A DNA stretch of 64,000 nt from Orientallactaga sibirica (GCA_036365145.1 JAEOAD010000025.1:28653001-28717000), one strand, 5' to 3'. Counted from the first letter of the stretch, positions 31,488 through 43,505 are shown. Notes: a model not told the origin generated them from the letters alone. A program made the numbers and translations.

Positions 31488-32390
31488 AATATTTTAAAAC
31501 ATTTTTAAAAATTTTTAAATGTCTGAATGAGAGCTAGTATTGTAGTTCAATAATAGAATGTTTTGCCTAGCACATGTGAGGCCCTGGATCCATCCTTAGC
31601 AGAGAAAGAGGGAGAGGGGAAGGGAGGGAGAAAGAGAGGAACATACAAAATAAAAATAAAATTTATGAGCTGCGCATGGTGGCACACGCCTTTAATCCCA
31701 GCACTCGGGAGGCAGAGGTAGGAGGATCACTGTGAGTTCAAAGCCACCCTAAGACTACAGAGTGAATTCCAGGTCAGCCTGGGCTACAGTGAGACCCTAC
31801 CTTGAAAAACCAATAATAATAATATAATAATAATAATAATAATAAATAAATAAAATAAAAATAAAATTTAGTCAGGTGTGGTGGTACATGCCTTTAATCC
31901 CAGCACTTGGGAGGCAGAGTTAGGAGGTTCACCATGAGTTCCAGGCCAGCCTTAGACTACAATTCCAAGTTACTCTGGGCTAGAGCAAGACCCTACCTCA
32001 AAAAAACAAAAAACAAAACAAAACAAAAAAAGGCAGGAGTGATGGTGCAGGTCTTTAATCCCAGCACTTGGGAGGCAGAGGTAGGAGGATCACCATGAGT
32101 TCGAGGGCACCCTGAGACTACATAGTTAATTCCAGGTCAGCCTGGGCCAGAGTGAGACCCTACTTTGAAAAAAAAAAAAAAAAAAAAAACCTAATAATAA
32201 TAAATACTGTTTAGGGCTGTAGAGATGGCTAAGTAGTTAAGTAAGTAGTTAAGGCACTTGCCTGAAAAACCTAAGGATTGGGGTTCGATTCCCCAGTACC
32301 CATGTAAGCCAGATGCACAAAGTGACATATCATGTGGAGTTTGTTCTTGCAGTGGCTAGAAGCCCTGGTGGGCCCATTGTCACCTCTCTC
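30671..32390. repeat. Tandem segmental duplication, copy 2 (1,720 bp)
   Basis: The same element order as copy 1, offset by 1,680 bp at the start. Most of the length difference is a longer A-run and AAT repeats near 32167-32205 and a longer TC run near 31197-31218. By eye the identity is very high, including inside simple repeats, so it is either recent or an assembly artefact. Confidence 0.95.
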
Positions 32391-32621
32391 TCTCTGTTTT
32401 TTTTTTTTTTTTTTTTTTTTGGTTTTTCGAGGTAGGGTCTCACTCTAGCTCAGGCTGACCTGGAATTCACTATGTAGTCTCAGGGTGGCCTCGATTTCAG
32501 GGTGATCCTCCTACCTCTGCCTCCTGAGTGCCAGGATTAAAGGCATGTGCCACCACACCCAGCTAATTAAATAATTATTTTGTTTATTTTTATTTATTTA
32601 TTAGCAACAGACAGAGAGAGA

Positions 32622-32669
<48 letters not shown>

Positions 32670-33320
32670 AGGCGCACCAGGGCCTCCTGCCACTGCAAAT
32701 GAATTCCAGATGCATGTGCCACCTTATGCATCTGGTTTACATGGATATTAGGGAATTGAGCCTTGAACTGGGGTTCCTAGGCTTCATAGGCAAGTGCTTA
32801 ACGATTAAACCATCTCTCCAGCCCTAATTAAATTTTTTTTGTTTGTTTTTTTGGTTTTTCGAGGTAGGGTCTCACTCAAGCCCAGGCTGACCTGGAATTC
32901 ACTCTGTAGTCTCAGGGTGGCCTCGAACTCATGGCAATCCTCCTACCTCTGCCTCCCCAGTGCTGGGATTAAAGGCGTGCACCACCACGTCTGTTCCCTA
33001 ATTAAATAATTTTTAAAGAGCTTGTTATTAGTTCAGTTGGTAAAGTCCTTGCCTGGCATGCAAGAAGCCCTGGGTTAGAACCCCAGCATTGCATAAACCA
33101 GACGTGGTGACACCCACTCTTAAGTCTTAAGTGGCGGTTTTTGGCTCTTCACCTAGGCTTGGCTTGTTTGCTTTGAAAAGTCAACCCCAGACAGGTGTGG
33201 TGGCACAAGCTGCCTGTAATCCCAGCATTAGGGGGATGGAAGCAGGAGGATGTGCTATATAACATGTCTCAAAATAAATAAATAAATAAATAATAAATAA
33301 ATAAATAAATAAATCGATTG
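32391..33320. mobile_element. SINE cluster with (AG)n
   Basis: B1(-) 32391-32575; B2-like(-) 32576-32826 containing (AG)n at 32618-32668; B1(-) 32827-33000; ID-like(+) 33017-33130; a divergent B1-like(+) 33190-33262 with an AAAT repeat tail to 33316. Confidence 0.85.
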
Positions 33321-33636
33321 TGTTGAATGAAAAAAAAAATAGAAAAGTGAGTGACTTTAGTATTTCCCAAAACCTGAAATCTGTTACTACCCTGAAATGG
33401 TCCTAAAGGATGAAGAAAGCACCCATCTTGCCCCTCCCATGCTCCCTCTGTGCAACAGATTTTAACCCTCTAGGGAGAATTGAAATTCATCTCTGTAGCT
33501 GACCCAAAAGTGCTGCACAAGCAAGCTACCCACGGGTGACCCCTCTCCCCAGCCAGCTCCTGAAACCCACGCCAAGGTCTGGGCCTGGCTCCTGCAGTGT
33601 GGGCTGAATGGGAGCTATGACATCAGGCTTGCCCTT

Positions 33637-33865
33637 TCTTCCCTCCCTCCTTCTCTCCTTCCTTCCCTCCCTCCCTTCTTTCCTTCCCTCCCTCCCTCCT
33701 TTCCTCCTTCTCTCCCTCCCTCCTTCTCTCCTTCCCTCCGTCCCTCCCTCCTTCTCTCCTCCCTCCCTCCCTTCCCTTCCCCTCCCCTTCCTTCCCTTCC
33801 CTTTCCCTTCCTTCCTTCCTTCCCTCCCTCCCTCCTTCCTTCCTTCCTTCCTTCCTTTCTCTTTG
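33637..33865. repeat. (CCTT)n/(CCCT)n polypyrimidine tract
   Basis: About 230 bp of nearly pure pyrimidine on the plus strand, with mixed cctt, ccct and tctcc units. It gives false Lys/Glu/Gly/Arg repeat ORFs on the minus strand. Confidence 0.96.
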
Positions 33866-34254
33866 CACATGCGTGCCACAGTGCACTTGTGGAGGTCAGA
33901 GGACAACATGTCTAGGTCTGTCCCCTCCTTGCACCTCATTATCTGTGCTCGGTTTGGTTTTTCTAGGTAGGCTCTCTCTCTCTCCCAGGCTGACTTGAAA
34001 TTCCCTTTGTAGTCTCAGAGTGGCCTCAACCTCTGCCTCTTACACCTCATTTTGAGGCGGTCTCTGGTTGTTTACAGCTGCATTTGACAGGCTGGCTGCT
34101 CTTCTGAGAAACTGTCCTGTCCTTGCCTCCCTTCTCCCCTTGGGTGTGCTGGGATTATAGAAGCCTGCCACAGCTGGTACATGGAGTCCAGGGATATGAA
34201 CTCAGTGACTCAGGCTTGTGTGGCAAGTGCTTTATCCAGTGAGCCATCTCCCCC

Positions 34255-34420
34255 AGTACTCTTTTTTTTTTTTTTTTTTTTTTTGGTTTGTTTTCAAGGT
34301 AAGGTCTCACTCTAGCCCAGTCTGACCTGGAATTCACTATGTAGTCTCAGGCTGGTCTTGAACTCACAGCAATCCTCCGACCTCTGCTTCCCACATGAGT
34401 GCTGGGATGAAATGCACAGC
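34255..34420 (-). mobile_element. B1-like SINE
   Basis: An antisense element with a poly-T start at about 34262 and the body ctagcccagtctgacctgga, ending near the tgggatga of the tail region. It is preceded by B1-derived fragments at about 33950-34040. Confidence 0.75.
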
Positions 34421-34904
34421 TCTCTTCTCACTAGTTTTGCCTCCACTATCCCCACATCCTTTAAGCCTTCCACAGCCTCTCCTGGGGGAGGGGCCAGAGC
34501 TTCTTATCACCAGCAGCTTGTGGCCCAAGACCACCCCACTAAGTCTTGGTTCAGTCTGTCAGATTGTCAGTATCTGTTGCCCCCTCTGAAGTGCGAGGCC
34601 TGAGGAACACTGGAGGCACTTCTGTAACTGGGATCAAAAGGCAGTGGCACGCTCTTGGGCTTCTTTGAAGAGGAGGCCAGGATAGAGGTGAGACCCTCCT
34701 CTGGCTGGGAGTAGCCTTGGGGGTGAGGGTGGGTTTCCCCAAGGAATCTCCTAGCAGCCTTTCTTCAGGGGTGGGGTCACACCATGAGCACTATGTTCCA
34801 GAAAAAAAAAAAAAAAAACTAAACCAAAATAACCCACTGTCACTGTCCAGCTGCTATTTCTGTCCACCATGTTTAATTATTCAAACCCAAGTTGGGGAGT
34901 GAGC

Positions 34905-34992
34905 TATAAAAAGCTCTCCTACTTGGGGACCCAGGAGAGCTGGGAGACTCGCCAGGTTACAACAGCATCAGACAACTACGGAGGGAGTTTAG
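34905..34992 (+). promoter_or_regulatory. Candidate TATA promoter with short first exon, plus strand
   Basis: TATAAAAAG at 34905-34913 has GC-rich sequence on the proper side. A start about 30 bp later (near 34937) would lead to a donor TTTAG|GTGAGA at 34992/34993, a first exon of about 55 nt. It lies in an 800-bp unique island (34420-35215) between SINE blocks. No downstream exon was recognised and no family ORF, so this is a weak prediction. Confidence 0.25.
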
Positions 34993-35214
34993 GTGAGATC
35001 ACTTGGCTGGCCTCAGACTTCAAGTTCCTCCTGCTGTCCAGCCTCCTTCCTCAGCTAGAAGCCAGCTTGCAAGGCCACTGTAGGCTGTGTCCCGCTCCTT
35101 CCCCTGGGCTGCTCCCAGGTAGCTCTCCTCCAGACCCCTGCCCTCTGCCAGCCTCTTGTCTCCTGTCAGCTGACTCTGTGTTGCCCTGAGCCCGGACCAG
35201 CACCTTCTCCTCTG

Positions 35215-36266
35215 CCTTTTTTTTTTTTTTTTTTTTTTTTTGGTATTTCAAGGTAGGGTCTGGCTCTAGCCCAGGCTGACCTGGAATTCACTCTTTAGTC
35301 TCAGGGTGGCCTCGAACTCATGGTGATCCTCTTACCTCTGCCTCCCAAGTGCTGGGATTAAAGGCGTGTGTCACCACACCCGGCTCCCTCTCTGCTTTTC
35401 ATCTGTCTTACATGTGTATTGAGAATCTTTAAATTTGGGGGGGGGGTTGTTTTTTTTTTTGAGGTAGGGTCTCACTCCGGCCCAGGCTGACCTGGAATTA
35501 ACTATGTAGTCTCAGGGTGGCCTCGAATTCATGGCGATCCTCCTACCTCTGCCTCCCGAGTACTGGGATTAAAGGCGTGCGCCACCACGCCCGGCAAATT
35601 TTTTTATTTTGAAAGAGAATAGGTACGCCAGGGCCTTCAGCTGCTATGAATGAATGCCAGGCATATGCTCCCCCTTGTGGCACATATGCAACATTGCACA
35701 CTTGCATCACTGTGTCTGGCCATGTGGGACCTGAAGGCTTTGCAGGCAAGCGGCTTAACCACTAAGCCATTTCTCCAGAGCTGTACTGTACTCTAGCAGT
35801 TGGGCTTTACAAAGAAGAATCTTTAACCACTAAGCCATCTCTGAGCACTGTTTTTTTTGTTGTTGTTATTTTGTTGTTTTTTATTTTGAAGTAGGGTCTT
35901 GCTCTAGCCCAAGCTGACTTGGAATTCACTATGTAGTCTCAGAGTGGCCTTGAACTCACTCATGGTGATCCTCCTACCTCTGCCTCCTGAGTGCTGAGGT
36001 TAAAGGTTTTGGTTTTTTTTTTTTTTTGGAGAGAGACACAGAGAGAGAGAGGGAGGGAGAGGAAGACAGAGATGGGCCAGCAGTGTCTCAGCGGCTGCGA
36101 ACGAAATCCAGATGTGTGCGCCCCCTTGTGGTCAAGTGCAGCATTGCGCCCTTGCGTCACTTTGCATCTTGCTAAACGTGGGACCTGGAGATTGGAACCG
36201 CTGGAGATTGGAACCAGCGTTCTTAGGCTTAGGAGGCAGGCGCCTTAACCGCTAAGCCATCTCTCC

Positions 36267-36312
<46 letters not shown>

Positions 36313-36420
36313 CAAGATCTCATTCTAGCCCAAACTGACCTCAAATTCACGGCAATCTTCCTACTTCAGCCTCCCAAGTGCTGTGGGATTAAAGGTGTTA
36401 GCCACCATACCTGGCTTTCT
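35215..36420. mobile_element. SINE cluster, minus-oriented
   Basis: B1(-) 35215-35390; B1(-) 35430-35597; B2-like(-) 35598-35783 carrying a CTCF-like core at 35667-35680; B1(-) 35850-36010; a long-form B2-like(-) 36010-36272 with a CTCF-like core at 36118-36131; a poly-T run and B1(-) 36272-36420. Confidence 0.85.
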
Positions 36421-36995
36421 GCCCGGTTTCTTAACCCAAAGATAATACCGTCAGACCCAAGGATCAGCTCTACCCAAGGAGGACAAGATGGCAGAGGACA
36501 GCAAGTGGACCCGAAGTCAAGGAGAGAAGCACCATGCCCTCAGAGGGCACTCACTGTGGGCCGGTGGTGGAGTGCTGGTCTCAGTGGGGAGATTCTGGCT
36601 GGCACAGGCACTGAGTGTCACAGAAACACTTCCTGGGAATGATGCCATCATAGCAGAAGGGAGGTGAGGGCACAGGCTTTCATTTCTGGGCCTCATCTTT
36701 CTGGCCTGAAAGCCAGTACGGTTTCCACTGGAGCAGCACAGAGCTTTGGAGGCTTTCTTCTGTGACCCGCCCACCATAGACGATGCCAAGGAAGACTGGC
36801 ACATGGGTTATGGTCCTTATTGCATGGCAGCGTGAGGTGGCCACAGTGACTGGCCCTTGGAGATGGGCAACATGGGGACTCAGGTTTGTGACAGAGACAC
36901 GGATTGGCAAGAGGCTAGTATAGTCAAGGAGATCTGGAGATGGGCGTGTGGTTGAGGAGTACAATTGGACAAGGGCCAGCAAAAGTGACAACAAT
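36421..36995. other. Unique island, no gene recognised
   Basis: About 570 bp without an interspersed repeat that I recognise. A minus-strand frame is open for 104 codons (36994-36680), and a plus-strand frame is open over a shorter span. Neither shows a known domain. It could be an old, unrecognisable transposon, intergenic unique DNA or a lineage-specific exon. No function is assigned. Confidence 0.5.
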
Positions 36996-38913
36996 AATAC
37001 TTGAGGGCTGGAGAGATGGTTTAACGGTTAAGCTGCCTGACTGCGAAGCCTAAGGACCCAGGTTCGATTACCCAGAAACCACATAAGCCAAATGCACAAG
37101 GTGGCACATGCATCTGGAGTTCGTTTACAGTGGCTAGAGGCCTTGGCACACCCATTCTCTCTATCTACCTCTTTCTGTCTCTCAAATAAATAAATAAAAT
37201 ATTTAAAAAATATATATGTTTCGGGCTGGAGAGATGGCTTAGCGGTTAAGGCGCCTGCCTCCTAAGCCTAAGAACACTGGTTCCAATTTCGGGCGGTTCC
37301 AATCTCCAGGTCCCACGTTTAGCCAGATGCAAAGTGACGTAAGGGCACAATGCCGCACTTGACCACAAGGGGGCGCACACATCTGGATTTCATTTGCAGC
37401 AGCTGAGACACTGCTGGCGCGCCCATCTCTATCTTCCTCTCCCTCTTTCTCTCTGTCTCTCTCTGTGTCTCTCTCCAAAAAAAAATAATAAAAAATAAAA
37501 AGTTAAAAAATATATATATATGTTTAGCCGGGCATGGTGGCACATGCCTTTAATCCTAGCACTCGGGAGGCAGAGGTAGGAGGTTCGCCATGAGTTCGAG
37601 GCCAGCTTGAGACTACATAGTGAATTTCCTGGGCCAGAACAAGACCCTACCTCGAAAAACAAAACAAACAAACAAAAACAACCAACCAACCAAACTATAT
37701 ATGTGTGTGTGTGTGTGTGTGTGTATGTGTGTGTGTATGTATATGTTTAATTAATTAAGAGAGTGAGAGGGCGGGGGGAGAGAAAGAATGGGCATGCCAA
37801 GGCCTCCAGCCACAGGAAAGGAACTCCAGACACATGTGCCACTTTGTGCATCTGGCTTAAGTGGGTCCTGGGGAATTGAACCAAGGTCCTTTGGCTTTGT
37901 AGGCAAATGCCTCAGCTGCTAAGCCATTTCTCCAGCCACCACCACCCCCATTTTTTTTTTTTTTTTTTTGGTTTTTCGAGGTAGGGTCTCACTCTAGCTC
38001 AGGCTGACCTGGAATTCACTATGTAGTCTTAAACTGGCCTCGAACTCATGGCAATCCTCCTACCTCTGCCTTCAGAGTGCTGGGATTAAAGGCGTGCGCC
38101 ACCACGCCCGGCTGGCTTAGTGGTTAAAGCGCATACCTGTAAAGCCTAAGGACCCAGGTTCAATTCTCCAGGTCCCATATAAGCCAGATGCACACAGTGG
38201 CACATGAATCTGGAGTTCGTTTGCAATGGCTAGAGGCCATGGTGTGCCCGTTCTCACATACACTCTCTCTCTCTTTCTCCTTCTCCCTGTCTCTAATAAA
38301 TAAATAAAAATAAAAAACAGGGCTGGAGAAATGGCTTAGTGTCTACAAGCCAAATGACCCAGGTTCAATCCCCCAGAACCCATGTAAGCCAGATGCACAA
38401 GGGCGCGCACGCATCTGGAGTTCATTTGCAGTGGCTGGAGGCCCTGGCATGCCCATTCTTTCCCTATTTCTCTCTTTCAAATAAATAAAGAAAAATAAAA
38501 TATTTTTTAAAAAGAAAATTTTAAAAATTTTTAGAAAAGAAGAAAGAAAGAAAAAAAAAACAAAAACAAGTCTGGGTCAAGCAGCTCTGCTCCCCAATGC
38601 CATTACTAGCTGTGTGACTTTGGGTAAATTACCAACCCTCTCTGAGCCTTGGTTTCTTCAGCAATATGATAATGTGACAGTACTTATAAAAGGCTATAAA
38701 AATAAGCCGGGCATGGGGGCACATGCCTTTAATCCCAGCACTTGGGAGGCAGAGGTAGGAGGATTGCCATGAGTTCAAGACCACACTGAGGCTACATAGT
38801 GAATTCCAGGTCAGCCTGAGCCTGAGTGAGACCCTATCTCAAAAAAACAAAAACAAACAAACAAAAAGATTGTAAAAATGCCAACAGATAATGTAAACAA
38901 AGCTGAACAAACT

Positions 38914-38926
38914 GTTGCCTGGCAAC
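38914..38926. promoter_or_regulatory. RFX X-box palindrome in intergenic DNA
   Basis: GTTGCCTGGCAAC is a perfect inverted repeat around a central T. It lies in a unique gap of about 110 bp between SINEs. It matches the RFX family X-box; binding is inference. Confidence 0.4.
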
Positions 38927-39325
38927 AATGGATGACGCCTCTCCTTCCAGGCTCTGCTGAAGACATGTCACTTAAGGCAAGTTCAAGAAGGGCACAGATT
39001 GGACTGGAGAGATGGCTTAGCAGTTAAGGCGTTTGCCTGCAAAGCCAAAGGATCCCGGTTTGATTCTCCAGGACCCACGTAAGCCAGATGCACAAGGGGA
39101 CACGCCCATTCTCTCCCTCTCTCTCATAAATAAATAAATATAATTTAAAATTAAAAAAAGAAAGGCACAGATGGGCAGGTGATGTGGCTCAGCAATTAAA
39201 GGTACTTGCTTGCAAAGCCTAATGACCCAGATTCAATGTCCCAGCACCTACATGAAGCCAGATATACAAAGTGTCACATGTGTCTAGAATTTTATTCAGT
39301 GACAGGAGACTGGAGACCCTGGCAT

Positions 39326-39327
<2 letters not shown>

Positions 39328-39388
<61 letters not shown>

Positions 39389-39397
39389 GAGAAAGAT

Positions 39398-39435
<38 letters not shown>

Positions 39436-39460
39436 GAAAGAAAGAAAGAGGGGGAGGAAG
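39328..39460. repeat. (GAAA)n microsatellite
   Basis: About 130 bp of gaaa repeats with a few gata/gaga/ggaa interruptions. It probably grew from the A-rich tail of the SINE on its left. The Lys/Glu/Arg and Ser/Phe/Leu ORFs here are artefacts. Confidence 0.97.
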
Positions 39461-39765
39461 GGAAGAAAGAGCTGGGCATGGTGGCGCACACTTTTAATCC
39501 CAGCATTTGGGAGGCAGAGGTAAGAGGATCACTGTGAGTTTGAGGCCACCCTGAGACTACATAGTGAATTCCAGGTCAGCCTGGGCTAGAGCAAGACACT
39601 ACCTTGAAAAACCAAAAATAAATAAATAATAAATAAATACATAAGACTGTAGGGATGACTCAGTGGTTAAGACGCTTGCCAGCAAAGCCAAAGGACCCCG
39701 GTTCAATTCCCCAGTACCCCGGCATGCCCACTCCACTCTCTCTCCATCCCTTAGTGGTGAGCAAG

Positions 39766-39807
<42 letters not shown>
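39766..39807. repeat. (TG)n microsatellite
   Basis: About 20 uninterrupted TG dinucleotides at the tail of a B2-like SINE. Confidence 0.97.
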
Positions 39808-40282
39808 AATTTTCAGAGCAAGAGTATCAAGAAAGACGGGAACCAGACCTTGTCCCGCTGGAGCAGGTGGAGACTGGCACCAGGCAGCTGGGACAGAACG
39901 CCCACCTCTCCTCTTCTTCCTGCTTCTCTGAGACAGCTGCCGAGGGCAGCACCCAGAGAACACAGGAGTCCGAGAACGACAACAATGGGATCTTCAGCCC
40001 CAGCCATCCTGCGTCTGGCCTGTGAAGTTCACTACAGGCAGCGACAGAACACGCACCCAGAGTCATAAAGGGCCTTGTCCCTGTGCACCAGGCATTTGGA
40101 CGAATAAGAGAGCTGCCAAAAGACAAGGCAGAGATAAGGAAGTTCCAGTCTCAAGAGGGGCATGGGCATTTTCAAGCTCCAGGCACTTGTCCCACAACCT
40201 TTCTGGAAGGTTGGAGAGGAAAGGAGTTAGTAGAGTTTGCTGACCCCAGGAGGACAATCAACGTGCTAACAACAGTTGCCCT
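39808..40282. other. Unique island, no gene recognised
   Basis: About 470 bp of non-repetitive intergenic sequence between SINE clusters. Short ORFs on both strands have no recognisable motif. Confidence 0.5.
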
Positions 40283-40922
40283 GAGGGCTGGTGAGATGGC
40301 TTAGCGGTTAAGGCACTTGTCTGTGAAGCCTAAGGACCCATGTTCGACTCTCCAGATCCTGCGTTAGCCAGATGCAGACGCACAAAGGTGAGGCAAGCGC
40401 AAAGGCCACAAATGCCCACTAGATGGCGCAAGCATCTGGAGTTCAATTGCAGTGGCTGAGGCATGCCAATTCTCTCTCTCTCTCTAAAAAAAAAAAAGCA
40501 TGTATGGGGTGCTGGGGAGAAGGTTCAGTGGTTAAAGGTTCTTACTTGCAAAGCCTGGCGGCCACGGTTTAATTCTCCAGCATCCATGTCAAGCTGGACC
40601 CAAAGCGTCACGTGTGTCTGGTCTTTGTTTGCAGTAGTGGGGCTCATGTGGGACCTGGAGACTCAAACATGAGTTCTTAGGCTTCACAGGCAAACGCCTT
40701 AACCACTAAGCCATCTCTCCAGCCTGCAGCAAGATTTTTTTTTTTTGCAAGGAGGCAAGTGTGTGTGGGGGGTTGCATGCCAAGGCCTCTGGCTGCTGCA
40801 AATGAATTCCAGATACACATGCCACTTTGTGGCTCTGGATTTACATGGGTACCGGGGAATCGAACCCAGGCCATCACCAGGCAAGCAAGTGCCTTTAACT
40901 CCTGAGCTATCTCCCCAGCCTG
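40283..40922. mobile_element. SINE cluster including a copy with a perfect CTCF core
   Basis: A long-form B2-like(+) at 40283-40500 carries CCACTAGATGGCGC at 40416-40429, which fits the CTCF core CCASYAGRKGGCRS at every position. A B2-like(+) piece follows at 40505-40650, then antisense B2-like pieces at 40655-40725 and 40730-40922. Confidence 0.8.
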
Positions 40923-41575
40923 AGGCGCTGTGTTTCTCAAGAGAAGGACGTAAAGCCTTTTATGGCCGCCGTCACTGTTTTGAACCTCAGCATTGCATGC
41001 ACTGGACAAGATTCCCCCACCGAGCTACCTCTGGTCTAATCAAGTCGGGGTGGTGGGAGTGAGCCTGCAGCTCCGGCAGTTCAGGATGAGTTGGGGGCTC
41101 ATTTGGGTCTAGGAGTTCAAGACCAGTGTGGATATGGTGAGATCCCATCTTGAGTGAATGAATGAATGAATGAATGAATGAATTGTAACCCTCACATCAT
41201 TCTTGTCCTGCATGTTGTTCTGTTCCGCGCTCCGCACATAGAGGGCGCTGTGTAGACGCTTGTTAAGGGTTACAGTTTTCCAAGGACTAGCTGCTGGCAA
41301 GGGTGTGGCAGGACTGGCCCTTCAATGCGCTCTTAGAGGGACTCTAAACTAGGTCAATCTTGTTTATAAAATAAATTCTTAATTTGGCACGATTTTGGAT
41401 TTCTGGACACGTGACAGAGCTGGCACAAAGAGTCCCTTGTGCCCCTCACTGAGTTTCCCTCAGGTAACCACTGTGGCACATTTGTCAGGAGCCCAAGGGG
41501 CCAGTGTGAACACACTGCTGCTGACTGACCTCTAGAATGGATTCTGTTTAGTTTCCTTTTTTTAAAAAAATTTAA
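40923..41575. other. Mostly unique stretch with an old L1M-like fragment
   Basis: It contains an (AATG)n run at about 41153-41182. From about 41385 onward the sequence resembles antisense 3' parts of ancient L1M elements (gattttggatttctggacac and similar), continuing beyond the next SINE to about 41850. No gene was recognised. Confidence 0.4.
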
Positions 41576-42525
41576 TTTTAATTTATTTATTTGAGAAAGA
41601 AAGAGGGAAGCTAGAGAGGGGGTGCACCACTGTAAATGAACTCCAAAGGCATGTGCCACTTTGTGCATCTGGCTTACGCGGGTCTTGGGGAATCAAACCT
41701 GGGTCATTTGGCTTTGCAGGTAAGCATCTTAGCCACTAAGCCATCTCTCCAGCCCAATTCCGTTTAATTTCTTTCTCCACTAATATCCTTTTTTTTTTTT
41801 TTTTTTTCTGTGCCAGATCCCAGCCAGGGCACCATGGTGCATCTGCCAGTACGGATTGCTAAGTACTGATGGTCCTTGTAGAGTAAAGGACCGTCCTATG
41901 TCTCTCTGGTTGTCACTGACTTAGAATATCGCCAGTCTGAGTTTCCCCATGGTCTCAGGAGTGTGAACGCAGTCCTTCTTGCCCTGCCATCTTAGTTTGG
42001 TCAAGGGGTCAAGGGAGGAAGCGAGTGGACAAATTGCAGTGACCACTCAGCAGCCCCTGCGCACAGGGTGTGAGGAAGTGAGCTCACATCCAGTGACCCT
42101 GCGTGGGCCTGTCAGGAGTGGTCCTTGGGGGAAGCTCGTCCCCCTTCCAAAGCCCCGATGATTCTTTTTTTTTTTTTTTAATTTATTTGAGAGAGAGAGA
42201 GAGAGGGAGAAGAAGGAGGAGGAGGAGGAGGTGGAGGAGAGAGGCAGATAGAGAATGGGCACGCCAGGGCCTCCAGCCATTGCAAACTCCAGACACACGC
42301 GCCACCTTGTATATCTGGCTTAGTGGATCCTTTGGCTTTGCAGTCAAGTGCCTTAACCACTAAGCTATCTCTCCAGCCTCTCCCATTGATTCTCTTTTTT
42401 TTTGGGGGGGTGTTTCAAGGTAGGGTCTCACTCTGGTCCAGGCTGACCTGGAATTAGCTATGTAGTCTCAGGGTCTCAGGGTGCCTCCCGAGTGCTCAGC
42501 GTGCACCACCATGCCCGGCTTATGG

Positions 42526-42569
<44 letters not shown>

Positions 42570-43098
42570 GTTTTCGGGGTAGGGTTTCACTCTGGTCCAG
42601 GCTGACCTGGAATTAACTCTAGTCTCAGGGTGAACTCTGGGATCCCAAGTGCTGGGATTAAAGGCGTGCGCCACCATGCCTGGCTTTATGGTGACTTTTT
42701 AAAAAAGTATTTTATTTGGGTTGGAGAGATGGCATAGCAGTTAAGGCACTTGCCTGAGAGGCTGAAGGACCTCGATTCAACTCCCCAGAACCCATGTAAG
42801 CCAGATGCACGTGGCGGCGCATGCATCAGGAGTTCATTTGCACTGGGTAGAGGGCCTGGCTCATCCATTCTCCTCCCCCATAAATAAAAATAATTATTTA
42901 TTCACAAGCAGAGAGATATAGACAGAGAGAGAGATAAGAGAGAGAATATGGGCATACTAGGAGGGCCTCTAGTCCCTGCCAACTCCAGATGCACGGGCCT
43001 CTTTGTGCATCTAGCTTATGTGGGTACTGGAGAATCAAACCCAGGTGATTAGGCTTTGCAGGTAAGCACCTTAACCACTGAGCCATCTCTCCAGCCCT
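41576..43098. mobile_element. SINE cluster
   Basis: B2-like(-) 41576-41755; B2-like(-) 42160-42380 with (AG)/(GGA) tract; B1(-) 42390-42525; poly-T and B1(-) 42525-42690; B2-like(+) 42716-42890; B2-like(-) 42890-43098. The 41855-42160 interval is unique. Confidence 0.82.
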
Positions 43099-43254
43099 AT
43101 GGTCATCATGTGAAAAGAGAAGTTTGTCTAACCAAAAGTGAGAGTAGCATTAATGTATGGGTGTGAACACTAAGAACAGTGCTTACAGGGCAGTTGGGAG
43201 CATGATATATGTATTTAGCCAGACATCAGTAGGCATTACACACTGAGGCTTTAT

Positions 43255-43410
43255 TTATTTACTTTGGTTTTCCGAGGCAGGGTCTCACTCTAGCTCAGGC
43301 TGACCTGGAATTCACTATGGAGTCTCAGGGTGGCCTCGAACTCACTGCGATTCTCCTACCTCTGCCTCCCAAGTGCTGGGATTAAAGGCGTGCGCCACCA
43401 CGCCCAGCTT
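43255..43410 (-). mobile_element. B1-like SINE
   Basis: An antisense element with tttccgaggcagggtctcac at the left and ccaccacgcccagc at the right end. Confidence 0.9.
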
Positions 43411-43505
43411 TCCTAGTTTTTGACTAGGTTTTCAGTACCAGGCATGTACTTCTTCCTGTGGGGCGGGCCTCTGGGCCAATTAGAAAGCAGTTGGTTTCCC
43501 CAATG

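Larger units (their letters stand above)
37000..39765. mobile_element. Dense SINE cluster with microsatellites
   Basis: B2-like(+) 37000-37205; long-form B2-like(+) 37222-37500 with CTCF-like core CCACAAGGGGGCGC at 37363-37376; B1(+) 37525-37690; (TG)n 37699-37746; B2-like(-) 37750-37940; B1(-) 37955-38115; B2-like(+) 38113-38320 and 38322-38500; B1(+) 38703-38870; B2-like(+) 39000-39160 and 39173-39325; (GAAA)n 39326-39460; B1(+) 39470-39640; B2-like(+) 39645-39765. A unique gap at 38520-38700 and 38880-38995 holds an RFX X-box. Confidence 0.85.

Noticed and set aside
33526..33939. 137-codon minus-strand Lys/Glu/Gly/Arg-rich ORF
   Set aside because: Translation of a polypyrimidine microsatellite.
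39206..39523. Lys/Glu-rich and Phe/Leu/Ser-rich ORFs
   Set aside because: Translation of the (GAAA)n tract and its SINE flanks.
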